DNA of 64,000 nucleotides, taken from contig JAGFNQ010005207.1 in the NCBI GenBank assembly GCA_024364735.1, positions 1-64,000 on the forward strand, given 5' to 3'. The position numbers were made by a program, and so were the translations under genes. Shown piece by piece: positions 47,340-58,265 of this stretch. This stretch comes from Boesenbergia rotunda. Lineage: Eukaryota; Streptophyta; Magnoliopsida; Zingiberales; Zingiberaceae. The notes under the pieces are model-generated. The model was given only the letters and a program-made list of their open reading frames with translations, had not been told where the DNA came from and searched no databases. Each line of letters starts with the position of its first letter. Positions within the stretch are counted from its first letter, which is position 1.

Positions 47340-48225
47340 TGTTAGGATGTATACTATAAACCTAGCTTTTGTATAAACATCTATTTTGGAATAAGAATCA
47401 CAGTGGTCATGTGTTTGCTTTTTATATTTGATATATGTGTGCAATTGTCCAATACTTTACATTGTAGGTAACATGGTGTGTGGTGCTACACAGAAGATAA
47501 TGTTATCAGATCCTTGTAAAGTATAAGTAGTGGCTCACAACCGAGATGGATTTGGACAAACTATTAGAATGGTTGTAGTGAAATTTGGTATTAGTATATC
47601 TTAACTATAGAATTACACTAGTATACTTTGTGTGTATTGAGCAAGACCGATTTGAGGCTGTTTGATTTATACTGACTATATAATCGAACAGGACCTTGGT
47701 TATTATGATGTACATGCTATTAATCCCGATATAATAACGGGCACGTATAATTAATATTTATTTCTTTAATTTACCAATGGACGAGATTTATTCGTTAAAT
47801 CAATAGGCTCGATAAATGTGGAAATAATATTATTTATATGGTGTGCCATTGATTATAGAAGAGAATCGTATCCTAATTATTTTAGGATTATGAGGTCCCC
47901 TTGAAGAGCTCATAAAGATTATCATGTAAATTCTGTAGGTGGACTAGGTCCGACGATCATGTAAATTCTTGTTTAATTGTATTTGTTTTCATGGACCCCG
48001 AAGATAAACACAAAATTCGACGATCCATAATTCGTCATCTATTCCGTGGCTATCGATAAAGGAGTTAGATTGCTTGAACAACAAGTTTGTTCAAGAGATC
48101 ACTCAATCGAATAGCATGATGATGAAAAATATTGTTCGAAATTTTTCTTTCCATCCGGATTAGTTCGGATTAATTGAATTTTAATCCAGGGATATGGAGA
48201 GGAACTCCTCCCGCAACCGAATATT
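47340..48225 (+). repeat. Copia-3 3' LTR with internal deletion
   Basis: Starts TGTTAGGATGTATAC. Around 47960 the U3 sequence jumps straight to the part homologous to 19553, so the TATA box and leader (about 0.7 kb in the 5' copy) are missing. The right border is approximate: the 5' copies end CAACCAACA or CAACTAACA, while this copy reads CAACCGAATATTGAACA. Confidence 0.75.
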
Positions 48226-48366
48226 GAACAAAATGAAAAGCCTTTTGTTGGTGCAAGATGCATCAGTGATATCCACCTCTAGTGTTTCAATGTTTAACAA
48301 TATGCTTAAGTTGGAGATACATTAAACAAGGGAAGGGTGAGTCAGGGAATCAGTACCAAAGTGAAC

Positions 48367-48632
48367 AAAAGTCCTAGTTAACTTAGACAATAAGTCCTAG
48401 TTCGAAGAATTGGGCACTAAGTCCTGATTCGAGGAATTAGGCAATAAGTCCTGGCCGAGGGCTGGGCACCTAAGTCCTGACATAGGGTTGGGCAATAAGT
48501 CCTGGTCGTGGACTGGGCACGAAGTCCTGATTCGAGGAATTTGGGAATAAGTCCTGGCCGAGGGCTGGGCACCGAAGTCCGGGTGAAAGCTGGGCAATAA
48601 GTCCTGGTCGTAAGATTGGGCAAAAGTCCAAC
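48367..48632 (+). repeat. ~26-bp degenerate repeat, about 11 units
   Basis: AAGTCC recurs every 24-27 bp, usually as AAGTCCTGGTCG or AAGTCCTGATTCGAGG followed by GGGCA. Sits in U3, upstream of the TATA box. Confidence 0.8.
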
Positions 48633-49025
48633 CGGATGGGCCGGTTGGCAAAACATCTCCTGAGAGGAGTAGGCAAAAGGCGCATTCCCCGGAAAGGGAA
48701 GATATGCATCGGTTCAACCTAGGGTTTCGTGGGAAATCCGATGTCAGAAACAAATCGTTAAGCCTATGAATATATATGTGCTTGTCTTGTGTTTGTATAT
48801 CTTGTAGGTACCTATAATTAGAGGCAAAGCAGGCAAACAAACACACAAAACAGCTGCAAGGCTAGGCGCCTGAATGGATACAAGCACCCAAGATCATTCA
48901 GGCACCCAATAAGCTCCTGGGCGCCCTTGATGAAGGTTTTATCAGCTTCGCGAAGTTCACGATTTGGATGGATTTTTGACCGCAGCTGTGACGCCCCATA
49001 GCAACATAGGCGCCCAACAAAAGGC

Positions 49026-49033
49026 TATATAAA
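49026..49033 (+). promoter_or_regulatory. TATA box of SIRE-like LTR
   Basis: TATATAAA followed about 30-40 bp later by an A/C-rich likely start region (CAACACATCAATCACAAC). Confidence 0.65.
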
Positions 49034-49682
49034 GGGGTTCGACCCCTCAACTCAACACATCAATCACAACGGCATTCTAAGCATTCTGTGCGAAGAAAAA
49101 GTGCTAGAGATAAAGCTCTGCGTCCAAGGAGGCTCCAGGAGAAAGTGTGCCCCACTTCGGAGTTCCAGATCGGTCGGGATTGTCAACTTTGTTGAGGCAA
49201 TCTGTGGTCCGGAGTGACCAAGTGTTTTGATGTTTGGGCAAAGGGTTTAAGTTAGGTTTACGCTTGTGATCTCATATGTGTATGTTGAGTGTGCAGGTTG
49301 TACAGGTTACACATATGGACTTCACTGGACGGCCTCGGTACGGTGAAGGATAGCATGGAGGCAAGCTGGAGGCTTGCGTGCGCTTCCGAGAGACCTTGGT
49401 AGAACAGGGATGATGAGCTGAGGGGCGTGGACTTCGAGCCATGCGTGAAGGATGGCATGGAGGCAAGCTGGAGGCTTGTGTGCATCCGAGGGACGGGAGC
49501 TAAAGATGAAGAGGGCACGAAGGCAATAGTCGACGCTGCGGATGAGGAGTCAGTCGAGTCATGAGGGTATGAGTGTTATGTGTATGTACTCGGGAAGGGT
49601 AAACCTTAGGTGGGTGAGTAGACCAGTCGACTAGCCTGAGGGCAGTCGACTGATGGAACTCAAAGAAGGGTTCTGGCCAGGG

Positions 49683-49715
49683 ACCAGTCGACTGCTTTGG
49701 GAGCAGTCGACTGGT
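49683..49715 (+). repeat. Perfect 13-bp inverted repeat of CAGTCGACTG palindromes
   Basis: ACCAGTCGACTGC at 49683-49695, a 7-base loop, then its exact reverse complement at 49703-49715. Similar imperfect pairs lie near 49622-49655 and 49780-49812. Confidence 0.9.
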
Positions 49716-50189
49716 AGGTGGCTGGTGAGTTGGCTAAAAATTCGAACGTTGGGGTTGCAATGGTTGATTTTCAGTGTCACCAGTCGACTGCCCTTGGAGC
49801 AATCGACTCGTGGACAGGGTTTCAGCCCGAGTCCTATTTATAGAGGACTTCGTGGTGGTTGAGTTTCTTGACGAATCTTGTCTTGGTTAAAGGCAAGATA
49901 GTAGTCTTTGTGCTCAAGGATTGTCAAGGCGATTGTGGCGAGGTTTCTCCACCCACAAGGAGCGATAAGAGCTAGCCGGAGGCTATCCGGGGAGTGATCC
50001 ACCGACGGATTCTTGGATTAGTTACCCGTCCAGGGTGGATACAAAGTAAATCGGTTTGTTAGCAGTACTTTCTTCATTGTTAGTTTTGTTTTATTGTATA
50101 TTCCGCTGTGCAACTAACCGTGCAAGAAGAAAAGGGGTTTGAAAAATGCTATTCACCCCCCCTCTAGCGGACACAATCGATCTTACAAT

Positions 50190-50201
50190 TGGTATCAGAG
50201 C
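50190..50201 (+). promoter_or_regulatory. SIRE-like primer-binding site
   Basis: TGGTATCAGAGC two bases after the LTR end: initiator-Met-tRNA primer site. Confidence 0.9.
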
Positions 50202-50261
50202 GAAGGACCGCTCTTGATCAGACAAACCGCCGAAGGAGCACACGCTAGAGGAAGAAGAACA

Positions 50262-51056
50262 ATGGAGGACAAATTAGGGGACGACATCTATACTCCACCG
50301 CTCTACGATCATGAAGACTTCAACTTTTGGAGGGCAAGGATAGAGACGTGGTTCGGGATAGAGTGGGACCTTCGAATCGCGCTTGAAGAGCCATATGAGA
50401 TTCCAAAGGATAAGTATGGGAAGAGGCTTAGGCCTAGATATTGGAGTGAAGAACAACAAGATCAAGCAAAAGCAAACGAGAAGGTAATTAGCATTTTGGT
50501 GAATATTTTGCCTAATAACATCTTGAATTGTGTAGGTAAATATAAAGATGCACATGAATTATGGAATAAAGTAAAAGAATATCATGACAATCCTACACAA
50601 GCTCAAGAGCCCAAGGAGAAAAGTCAAATGGGTCAAGAATAAGAAGAAGAAGAAGTGTCAACTTCTTCAAGTGAAGAGGAGGAATTAAGTGGAAGATCAT
50701 TAACATCCTCAAGAGAAGAAGAGGAAGAGGTCACCACCTCAATGATTGAGGGGGAGGAGAGACCCACTTCTATGCCAGAACAAGATGAAGCATCTACCTC
50801 ATCCAAGGTTGAAGAAGAAGTCAACCTAGTATCTACCTCCACCAAAGCAAGGAAAAAGAAACACATTATATACTTTGGGTGCAACAAAAAGGGACACTAC
50901 GAAGATAAGTGTCCAAATGGTAAGAAGGAGGTACTCTCTAAACTCGGGTCCATTCAATTTAAATCTAACATGAATTGTAGGAATGGAGAAGCCCAAGAAA
51001 AGAAAAAGAAGATTCAATACTTTGCGTGTGGTGAGCTAGGGCACTACCACACTTAG
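50262..51056 (+). pseudogene. gag: SIRE-like gag (broken, zinc knuckles mutated)
   Basis: ATG at 50262 starts MEDKLGDDIYTPPLYDHEDFN..., a SIRE-type capsid start. A TAA at 50640-50642 interrupts an acidic Glu/Ser-rich linker in frame. Two zinc-knuckle units follow, YFGCNKKGHYEDKC (near 50873) and YFACGELGHYHT-stop-C (near 51021). In both, the first Cys of CX2CX4HX4C is Tyr, and the second also has a TAG. The frame upstream of 50262 (to 50139) runs through the primer site and is not coding. Nucleocapsid function is lost. Confidence 0.86.
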
Positions 51057-51896
51057 TGCCCAAGGAGTAAAGAGCTCAAGAAAATGGAGCACTTGAGGAG
51101 ATGGGAGAAAGAAAAAAGGAAGAAGAGAAGAAGCCCACATTAAGGAGGAACTCCAAAGGTAAGGAAGGTAACTCCTAAACTTAAGCCAAAATGTAATTCA
51201 ATTTCAAGTTCCTCCTTGCATATTAAAAATCATGTTAATCATTCATCCATGCATGCTAGGATTAATGAAAATTGCCTACTTGTGCACAATTTTGGTTTTA
51301 AGTACAATGATAGGAATAGGAGTAACAAGGTAGATCAATACCCTAAGAAAAGCATGCACCATGGTAAATCTAGGACCCTTGTACCTATGGATCAAGGCAT
51401 TAATTCCAAGAAGGGAAGGAATGTGCCTAGAAATGAGGGTAGGTCTAGGAATGTCCAAGGTGGACATATGGACTCCAAAGTTAAAGGTCTAGAAAGGAAA
51501 AATCAAGCCTTGAGGGCAAGACTTGACAAACTAAAAAAGACCCTAGAAAGATTCACGGTTGGATCAAAGGGTCTAGATATGGTGTTGGGTAGTATAAAAC
51601 TCAACTATGATAGATCGGGGTTGGGTTACCGGTCTAGAACCTCCAAGGCCAACAGGAAGATGTATGCTGGGGAAGCATATAATCTTGGCAAGAAGGAGAA
51701 GACCAAAAATGGCAAGGGGATGCCATTTGAGGGTAGAAAGAACAACTTAACCCAAGGCAAGGTGTCTAAGGTTATGAAGGTTGATTTTATAGGCCAAGAG
51801 TCACCGGGGGCACACCGGTGTAGTCTAGTATGGGTTGAGTCACCTAGGGAGGTGGCTAGGGCTCAGAGCTCAAGGGGGAGCTCTAGGAGCCTTTAG
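51057..51896 (+). pseudogene. SIRE-like gag-protease linker region
   Basis: 51216-51896 is open for 226 codons in another frame. It resembles the part of SIRE polyproteins after the zinc knuckle: a basic coiled-coil-prone stretch (LERKNQALRARLDKLKKTLERF) followed by TVGSKGLDMVLGS and YDRSGLGY. It has no start of its own, is joined to gag by frame damage at 51057-51215, and ends before any protease motif. Confidence 0.7.
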
Positions 51897-52539
51897 GGTC
51901 CATGGTGAATGGATCTCAAGAGTTTTTCTCCTAGGAAATTAGGTGAAATGTGTCAAAAGGGGTTCGAAGACTTGGGTAAGTCTTAATCCTAAATTTTGGC
52001 ACATTAAAAAGGGGATTTAGGGAGAATAATATGAAAATGAGGTTATAATTGACAAAATTAAGGTTTAATGGGCAAATACCATGTAATTCAGTGCTACAAA
52101 TGAATTATAATCAAGCATAAGAAGATACATTGAGGAGAAGTCACAATTAGGACTTTTGGGAGAAGTTTGATTGATACACTTTAGAAGAAGTTGGATTTCA
52201 TGCCAATCATGGGATCCGGAGTACATTTGATTGGAAACGTATTTTTCCCAAGTAGACATTGGCCCCACAAATCTCCCCACGAAATTTCATAATTTTTGGA
52301 GATTTATGAAATTAACTAGGCATTACTGAAATTGGGCTGAAAACTTGGGCAGTCGACTGATCTCAGCCTAGAAACCTTCTGTTCATTTTGGCAATCGACT
52401 GTCTCAGGGGCAGTCGACTGATCTGAAGGTTTAGATAGGGAAGGCCTATTAGGTGATAAGAAATTGCGAAATTGGATTATGGGATCTGGTTTGGATTAAG
52501 ATTCTTGTTTATGACCTCATATTCCTTGAATGAAGCGTT
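51897..52539 (+). other. Non-coding region after SIRE-like gag
   Basis: No protease, integrase or RT similarity. It contains three further CAGTCGACTG or CAATCGACTG palindromes (52352-52420) like those of the LTR. It ends where a TGTTGGG LTR terminus begins. Confidence 0.6.
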
Positions 52540-53840
52540 TGTTGGGATCTTCAAGCGACATAAACACAAAACGCAGCGGAAACAAGATCCCACTAGCGAT
52601 CCATGCGAAAGAAAACTCGTACAAAGTATATCTATCTAATAGATTTATCTACTATTTATACCTTTGGAGCGTGCCCTTACGTTTATCCTGCTCGTCCAAG
52701 CGCCGCCAGTTCTCTTGCACGTTCAAATGTCCGTGCCTCTATTCGTATCCACACGAACATGATATCTCTACTTCGGAGAAGAACTACCTTAGTTGTACTA
52801 GCAACTTAAGGTAGTTCACAAAACACCAAGAACCCAAGATATGAGTTTCAGCCAAGATGGAGAAGAAAAGGAAGAGAAGAAAGAAAATGACAAGTTATTA
52901 TCCAAATAACAAGGGAAAAACTCTTTTATACTCATATCATGAGGAGTTTTTGCCTTTTAAACTTCCCTTCATTAAACATTTTAATGTAACTCTCTAACTT
53001 TTCATGTAACACTCTAATGGTGAGAAACTCTCCATCTTCCTCTCTTATTAATTCATTAAACATTTTAATGAATTAATATTTCATCCAAATATGGTTGAGT
53101 CTAATCTAAATGAGTTTAACTCAAATTAGATCTCAATCCATAATCCAATTGGATTCACTTGAGTCTAACTCAATTAATCTAATTCCAATTAAATCTTAGC
53201 CAAATCAAGATCAATTAATCTCCGAAGCATCGTGTCCTTAGTGTGTGACTCAATAGGCTCTCGTAACGTTAGCAATGTGTCTAAACCAATTTAGACACAA
53301 AAGCAATGAGCGGCATCTAGCAATGCATCAATGCTACCCAAGTAACAAGAAAGTCGAGATCCTACTTAACCTCCGTGACTATGGCAATGTATGACCTTGT
53401 CCTTCTGTCCTTGATATCTAGATTGACAAATGAGGCATAGACCGTGTCATCCTCAATCAATCTGGTGTTTCTTGATCCCCGAGTAGACTTACTCAAACAA
53501 TTGAGCTCAATATCTCATATTGACTCATTCGAGCATGGCGATGCGTTTTAGCAATCCTACTCGATCAAGGGGCCCACGATATCACTCCCATCATATGGGA
53601 GGGATAGATCTAATCTACATCACTCACATCCTTCCACATAATTCATTACATACCCAGTGATCGCCTTTATAGTCCACCCTGTTACTGTTGACGTTTGACG
53701 ATACCAAAGTACATAAGTTCTTATGTAGGGAACTGTAGTGACTTCAGGTCTAAGGACTATTCATACCAATAGTCACATGAGAAAGTTTATGACACTCATA
53801 TGACAATCTATGAAACTTTCTCATGGCGGGTCATTCAGTA
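52540..53840 (-). repeat. Partial LTR of another copia element
   Basis: On the minus strand it ends GGGATCTTGTTTCCGCTGCG...GATCCCAACA at 52540. The right side is cut at 53840 by the gypsy array. No internal sequence is visible, so I cannot say whether it is solo. Probably copia, from the TGTTGGGA-type terminus and AT-rich U5. Short frames have no support. Confidence 0.6.
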
Positions 53841-54187
53841 TGTAATGCCCGCCCCTTACCGTTAGGCGGCGCGTTACCTTTAACCTTTTTTTTTCTTACT
53901 TACTTATATCATTGCGTATGAATCTATCATTGCAGCGGAAATGAAACATAACTAAAACATATGCAATGATAAGGAAGTAATAACATCATATAACATCTAA
54001 TAGCATCCATACTTAAATAAACTCCAAAAGAACTAGCATGTATCATGCATAAAGTAGCAACATATGTCTTATTAGAAATAAGAACTAGGTCTATAGATGG
54101 CACTAAAGTGGATCGATCAGTCAAGTCACCACCACACACATTAGCCCTTCCTGCAGCTGCCCATTCCTCAGAAATTTCTATGTTGCT

Positions 54188-56105
54188 CTGTAACATAAGC
54201 AAACAAACTATAAGTATAAAACTTAGTAAGCTCTTTCCTACTCACTAAATCTGAACGTCGCATGCATTTTAAAACATATAACATTTCATGGATAGAATAA
54301 AATTCATATGGCACATAAGATACATGAAGACATATAAATATAGAACATGTGCATTTCAAAACATTAGGATGCTCTTTGAAAAACATAGTAAATAATCCTT
54401 TAAAATCATATACATCATCTTCTTTGGGGTCCCCGGCTTTGTACCCATTCTTTCTTTTGCGCGCATACCCCTATGTAGGATGCGAGGTAGCTAATCCCGA
54501 CCTACAGGGGTCTACATTCTAAGCTTACTATCTTTCAGCCTAGGGACAACTTCGGTAGTCCAGAACCGCGGATCTTTTTCAAGACCCGGTACAAGCCATT
54601 CTTTAAAGTAAAATACATATATGCATTCTTTTCTTTTCTTTCTTTCTTTCATATAGAACATGCATTCCTTTCTTTCTTTCTTTCTTTCTTTCTTTCATAT
54701 TGCATGTACTATAGACATTCAATCATTCATAATCATAAGCATACTTTCATATATAGAATATGCATTCTTTCTTTCTTTCATATTGCATGTACTATAGGCA
54801 TTCAATCATTCATAAACATAGGCATACTTTCATGGCATAATCATTAGCATAAATAGCAAGACATGGAAGGACCTTTCTTTTAACACATGTAAGTGAAGCA
54901 ACCATCATGCTAGTTTCATCAATACATCATATTTATAACATGCTTGTCTTAATTAAGGCAATATGTTAGTTTAATCTTTCTTTTCTCATCTTAATACATG
55001 CTGGCCGAAACTTCATAGCAAGGATATCATAGCATAAGAGTCATATAATCATGGGAATAAAAATATACATTACATAAGAGGTCATTTACAAGTACACTGG
55101 TAGTCTAGACTTCACTAAACACTAGTTTAGGTGCATGAATTGTACTTGAACATATTCTTAGCGTTTATTCTAGTAATTGGCCAAACTTCACAGTATGTAT
55201 AACATGGTATAAAAGTTCATATAACATGTAAACAAAAATATATTTTACCATTAAGGTCATATACAAGCATAAAGGTAGTCTAGGCTTCATTAAACACTAG
55301 TTTAGGGGCATGCTTTGTACTCGAACCTATTCTTAACCCCTATTCTTGTAATTTGTCGAAACACACAGTAGGGATTTCATAGCATAATCATTCACATAAC
55401 ATGGGAATAAAAGCATATTTTTCATAAGAATTCATTCACAAGTGCAAAAGTAGTTTGTACTTCACCAAACCCTAGTTTAGGTGTATGATCTTGAGTTCTA
55501 CTTGGATTATCATGCATATGGGTACATGTAACATTTTTCTAAACATCAATACATAGAATGGAGCATGAGTTTATGCTCAAACAACTTAGATAAGGTACTG
55601 ACCATAATGTATAAATTATTTCCATCATGAAATAAAACACCCAATCACATGCATATCACCTGATTTAACCATTACTTCATGAAGGTCTATAAAAATCTGT
55701 TTGAAGGTATAATTTAAGATCCCTTGGCCGAATGTTACAGCGGTCCCTTAGCATAGATTCCACAAAATTTCGTGGCCTAAAACATTTATATAGCAAGGAA
55801 CCAATCATTAGAACAATAGCCTACTTCATGCATCAACATTTATCCATTTCATGACTTGGCCGAATTCTTCCAAGTCCTTTACATCATGGAGGGCATTCAA
55901 ACACCATGTATCCATCATATATTCATTACAAAAAGGTAGCAACAATTTCATGAACTCTTCCTTTAAGTATTTAGACATAGAAAAGGGGGGTACCCCTTTA
56001 TGGCCAAAACTTCCCTCAAGGTTTTCTTCCATTTTCTTTCACCCAACATCACAAGCAAACATAAAAATCATAAAAAGTCATTATGTTGCAGGTGAGGGAG
56101 TCTTA
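54188..56105 (-). other. Putative LTR leader intron in LTR-a (1918 bp)
   Basis: Minus strand: donor AGTG|GTAAGACTCCCTCACC at 56105, acceptor TTTGCTTATGTTACAG ending at 54188. Donor context is conserved with the solo LTRs. In LTR-b the same sites are 61102 and 59184. Inferred only. Confidence 0.38.
54634..54697. repeat. TTTC/CTTT microsatellite
   Basis: Two CTTT blocks split by CATATAGAACATGCATTC. The second block has about two more units than its counterpart in LTR-b (59626-59684). Confidence 0.85.
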
Positions 56106-56466
56106 CCACTTGTGCTTATGTTCCGAAATGATCTCAAAGTTTTGGAGAAGAAAAGACCTCTTAAACTCTAGCACTCCTCTTGTTCTTCTCTTCATTTGGT
56201 CCGGTTTTCTCTAGGAGGTGAATGACTTGAAAATGGTAGCAAGGGCCACAAAGATTTCGGTGAGGAAGAGGAGGAAGGAGAAGAGTTTGGTGGAGAGAAA
56301 GGGGGAAGGTTTCTTGGTCGAAATGCCTAGGCATTTCCTCCTGTTCATGACCTTTTATGGTGAGTAAAGAGGCAAGCACCTCTTTAATGGTGTCTCTTCA
56401 ATTTTCTTGTGTCTCTTCATCTTCTTTCCCACTTATCTACAATTTCCCATCCTCTTCTAATAGCAC

Positions 56467-56547
56467 TCCCTTGCTAGGTGAATTGGTTACATATGCATTC
56501 TTAAGGCTTGGTTTTTCTTTGAGGTCCAAGGTTCAATCCTTGGTACC
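56467..56547 (+). other. tRNA-like A/B-box block, antisense to LTR-a
   Basis: TAGGTGAATTGG (56475-56486) and GGTTCAATCC (56530-56539). The distance between boxes is longer than in the solo LTRs. Confidence 0.58.
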
Positions 56548-56864
56548 TCCTCTTCTTTTTGCTTTCTCTTCCTTTTATTATTTTTTTCTTTTTCCAAGCC
56601 CGCATAACCAAAGCCCACCTAGAGAATGCTACATATTTAATTCATACACATGCATATGTATTTCATTATTCATTCATACATGTGTAGGATACTTAAGCAT
56701 AACATTAAATATAATACCTAAGCATAATTATCACACATCCACTACGTGTCAAGATAATGTCTAACATTTCTTTATTCGCAACTTTTCCCCCTAAATTCAT
56801 AATATTATTCTTGGCCACATGTTCCATTATTACTACGCTAGAGTGGAAAATTTGGGGCGTTACA

Positions 56865-56885
56865 ATCCACCCTCCCTTCTGAAAA
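56865..56885 (-). promoter_or_regulatory. Gypsy unit 1 polypurine tract
   Basis: GAAGGGAGGGTGGAT on the minus strand, directly before the LTR start, just after GTTCGAGGACGAAC. Confidence 0.8.
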
Positions 56886-56900
56886 GTTCGTCCTCGAACT

Positions 56901-58265
56901 TTAAATAACTCGGGTGGATGCCATTGTTTCTCCCGAAGGCAGGGTTGTTAAAAACTTGCTATCTAGAACTTGTAAGGGTATGTCTATCTTCTTAGCATGT
57001 ATCATGGAAATATAGGAATGCGTTGCCCCAGTATCAAATAAAACAGTAGCATGCTGATTGTAAATAATTATCTAACCTGTGACAATGGTGGAAGCATTTG
57101 CCGCATCTTCCTTTGTAAGAGAGAATACCCTTGCGTTCGTAGTAACAGGCGGGGCCTCCAATCGGCCTTGACTTAATTGAGGACCTTCTAGTGCGGCTTG
57201 CATATAGTGCAGCTGTGCAGGAGCATTCTGATACTGCATCTGCTGCTGAGAAGGTGTCGGGGCCTTAGCAGGACAAGCAAAGGCCTTGTGTCCCTCTTCT
57301 CCGCATGTGAAGCACTTGTTTGTACCCATGCGGCATTCTCCAGGATGCGTGTTTCCACATTTAGCGCACGGGGTGTACTTGGGCTTCTTATTTGCTGGGC
57401 CGCCGTTAGAATTGTTCCACATTTTCTTATCATTGCGATCCCCCTTCCAGCTAGTACCCGCGTGCTGAGGCTTCTGACCTCCTGAGGGGGCTTGGCTCTT
57501 GCTTTCAGTTGGCGTCTTCCTTTGCTGATTTATGTTGTTCAGATAGTGTTCGGTGATCAAAGCACTATTAAACAGCTCCTCGGCGGTCTGCGGTCAGTTA
57601 ACTCCGCCGGCCACGTTCAGAGCTATCTCCGGTCGTAACATCTTCAGCATAAGGCGGGCCTTTTCTTTCTCTGTGCTAACCAACTCAGGACATAGGCGAG
57701 CCAGTCGGGTGAACCTCTTGACGGATTCGCTGACGGATAGGTCACCTTGTCGGAATTCCATGAATTCATCATAATGTTTGTTGGTGACCCGCATGTGGAA
57801 GAACTCCTCGAAGAATTCTGTCTCAAAGTCTATCCACTTCATCCGGTTTACGGGTCTCTTAGCCTTGACCCTCTCCCACCACATTCTGGCATCGCCAGAG
57901 AGGCAGAACGACGCACATTTTATCTTCTCATGCTCCGGCCAATCTAGCAGCTCCATAGTACTCTCCATAGTCTTAAACCAGGCCTGTGCATCCCATGGCT
58001 CGTAAGCACCCGAGAAGGACTCCGGCTTCAGCCTCTGCCACTGGATTAAATAGGCTTCCGGTCGCATTCCGGTGGCAGGGCTTGTCGGGGGTGCTACAGA
58101 TATCACAGTCTGATTTGGTGGTGAAGTGGTAGCGTTTCCCTGTTGAGTCATCAGGGTGTCGATGGTCTGCTGTTGTTCGGCGATCTGACGTTGAAGTTCT
58201 GCGACGATGTGCGTCAAGTCAGGCTGGGGTGCAGTTTCGTTTGTTCTAGTACTTCTTCTAGCCAT
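56901..58265 (-). pseudogene. gag: Gypsy unit 1 gag-protease start (two nonsense codons)
   Basis: Same protein as unit 2 (61897-63261) with start at 58265. Two coding-strand C-to-T changes make stops: GVNRPQ becomes GVN-stop near 57596 (CGA to TGA), and VTGQII becomes VTG-stop near 57075 (CAG to TAG). Capsid domain, CX2CX3HX3C and CX2CX4HX4C knuckles and the protease DTGA are otherwise kept. Gag would form the particle; pol is absent. Confidence 0.92.

Larger units (their letters stand above)
18805..48225 (+). mobile_element. Copia-3, Tork/TAR-like Ty1/copia, fragmented by three insertions
   Basis: Pieces in order on the + strand: truncated 5' LTR 18805-19841, leader 19842-20621 and 37251-37519, gag 37520-38300, protease-integrase 38301-39523, integrase end-RT 43026-44400, RT end-RNase H 46706-47306, polypurine tract, 3' LTR 47340-48225. 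Removing Copia-2, the gypsy solo LTR at 39524 and the Angela solo LTR at 44401, each with its 5-bp duplication, rejoins the element cleanly. The last ~280 bp of the 3' LTR closely match 19560-19841. The lineage label is tentative. Confidence 0.8.
48246..50187 (+). repeat. SIRE-like 5' LTR (1942 bp)
   Basis: TGTTGGTGCAAGATG...CGATCTTACA, directly followed by the primer site. It contains an 11-unit AAGTCC repeat, a TATATAAA box and paired CAGTCGACTG palindromes. Frames inside (for example 48397-48846 minus and 49258-49518 minus) come from the repeats. Confidence 0.87.
48246..52539 (+). mobile_element. SIRE-like copia element, 5' part, apparently without pol
   Basis: 5' LTR 48246-50187, primer site, broken gag 50262-51056, a second gag-like coding part to 51896, then non-coding DNA until another LTR begins at 52540. 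No protease, integrase or RT follows within the window. It may continue beyond the right edge. Confidence 0.8.
53841..56864 (-). repeat. Gypsy array LTR-a (3024 bp)
   Basis: Minus strand TGTAACGCCCCAA...GGGCATTACA (GGGCGTTACA in the other copies). Same plan as the solo LTRs: antisense tRNA-like block, leader, donor-like and acceptor-like sites, TTCCGCTGCA near the 3' end. Contains a longer TTTC microsatellite than LTR-b. Confidence 0.93.

Noticed and set aside
48397..48846. 149-codon minus-strand frame with repeated Pro/Ser/Arg-rich blocks
   Set aside because: Translation of the 26-bp AAGTCC repeat array in an LTR; no start or promoter context.
54045..54248. Conserved frames near 54045-54248 and 59041-59244, and opposite-strand 53927-54202
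   Set aside because: They sit in the LTR 3' part around the acceptor-like site; present twice only because the LTR is present twice.
57198..57485. Plus-strand frames over the gypsy gag (also 62194-62481 and others)
   Set aside because: Antisense shadows of gag; no domain and the real protein is on the minus strand.
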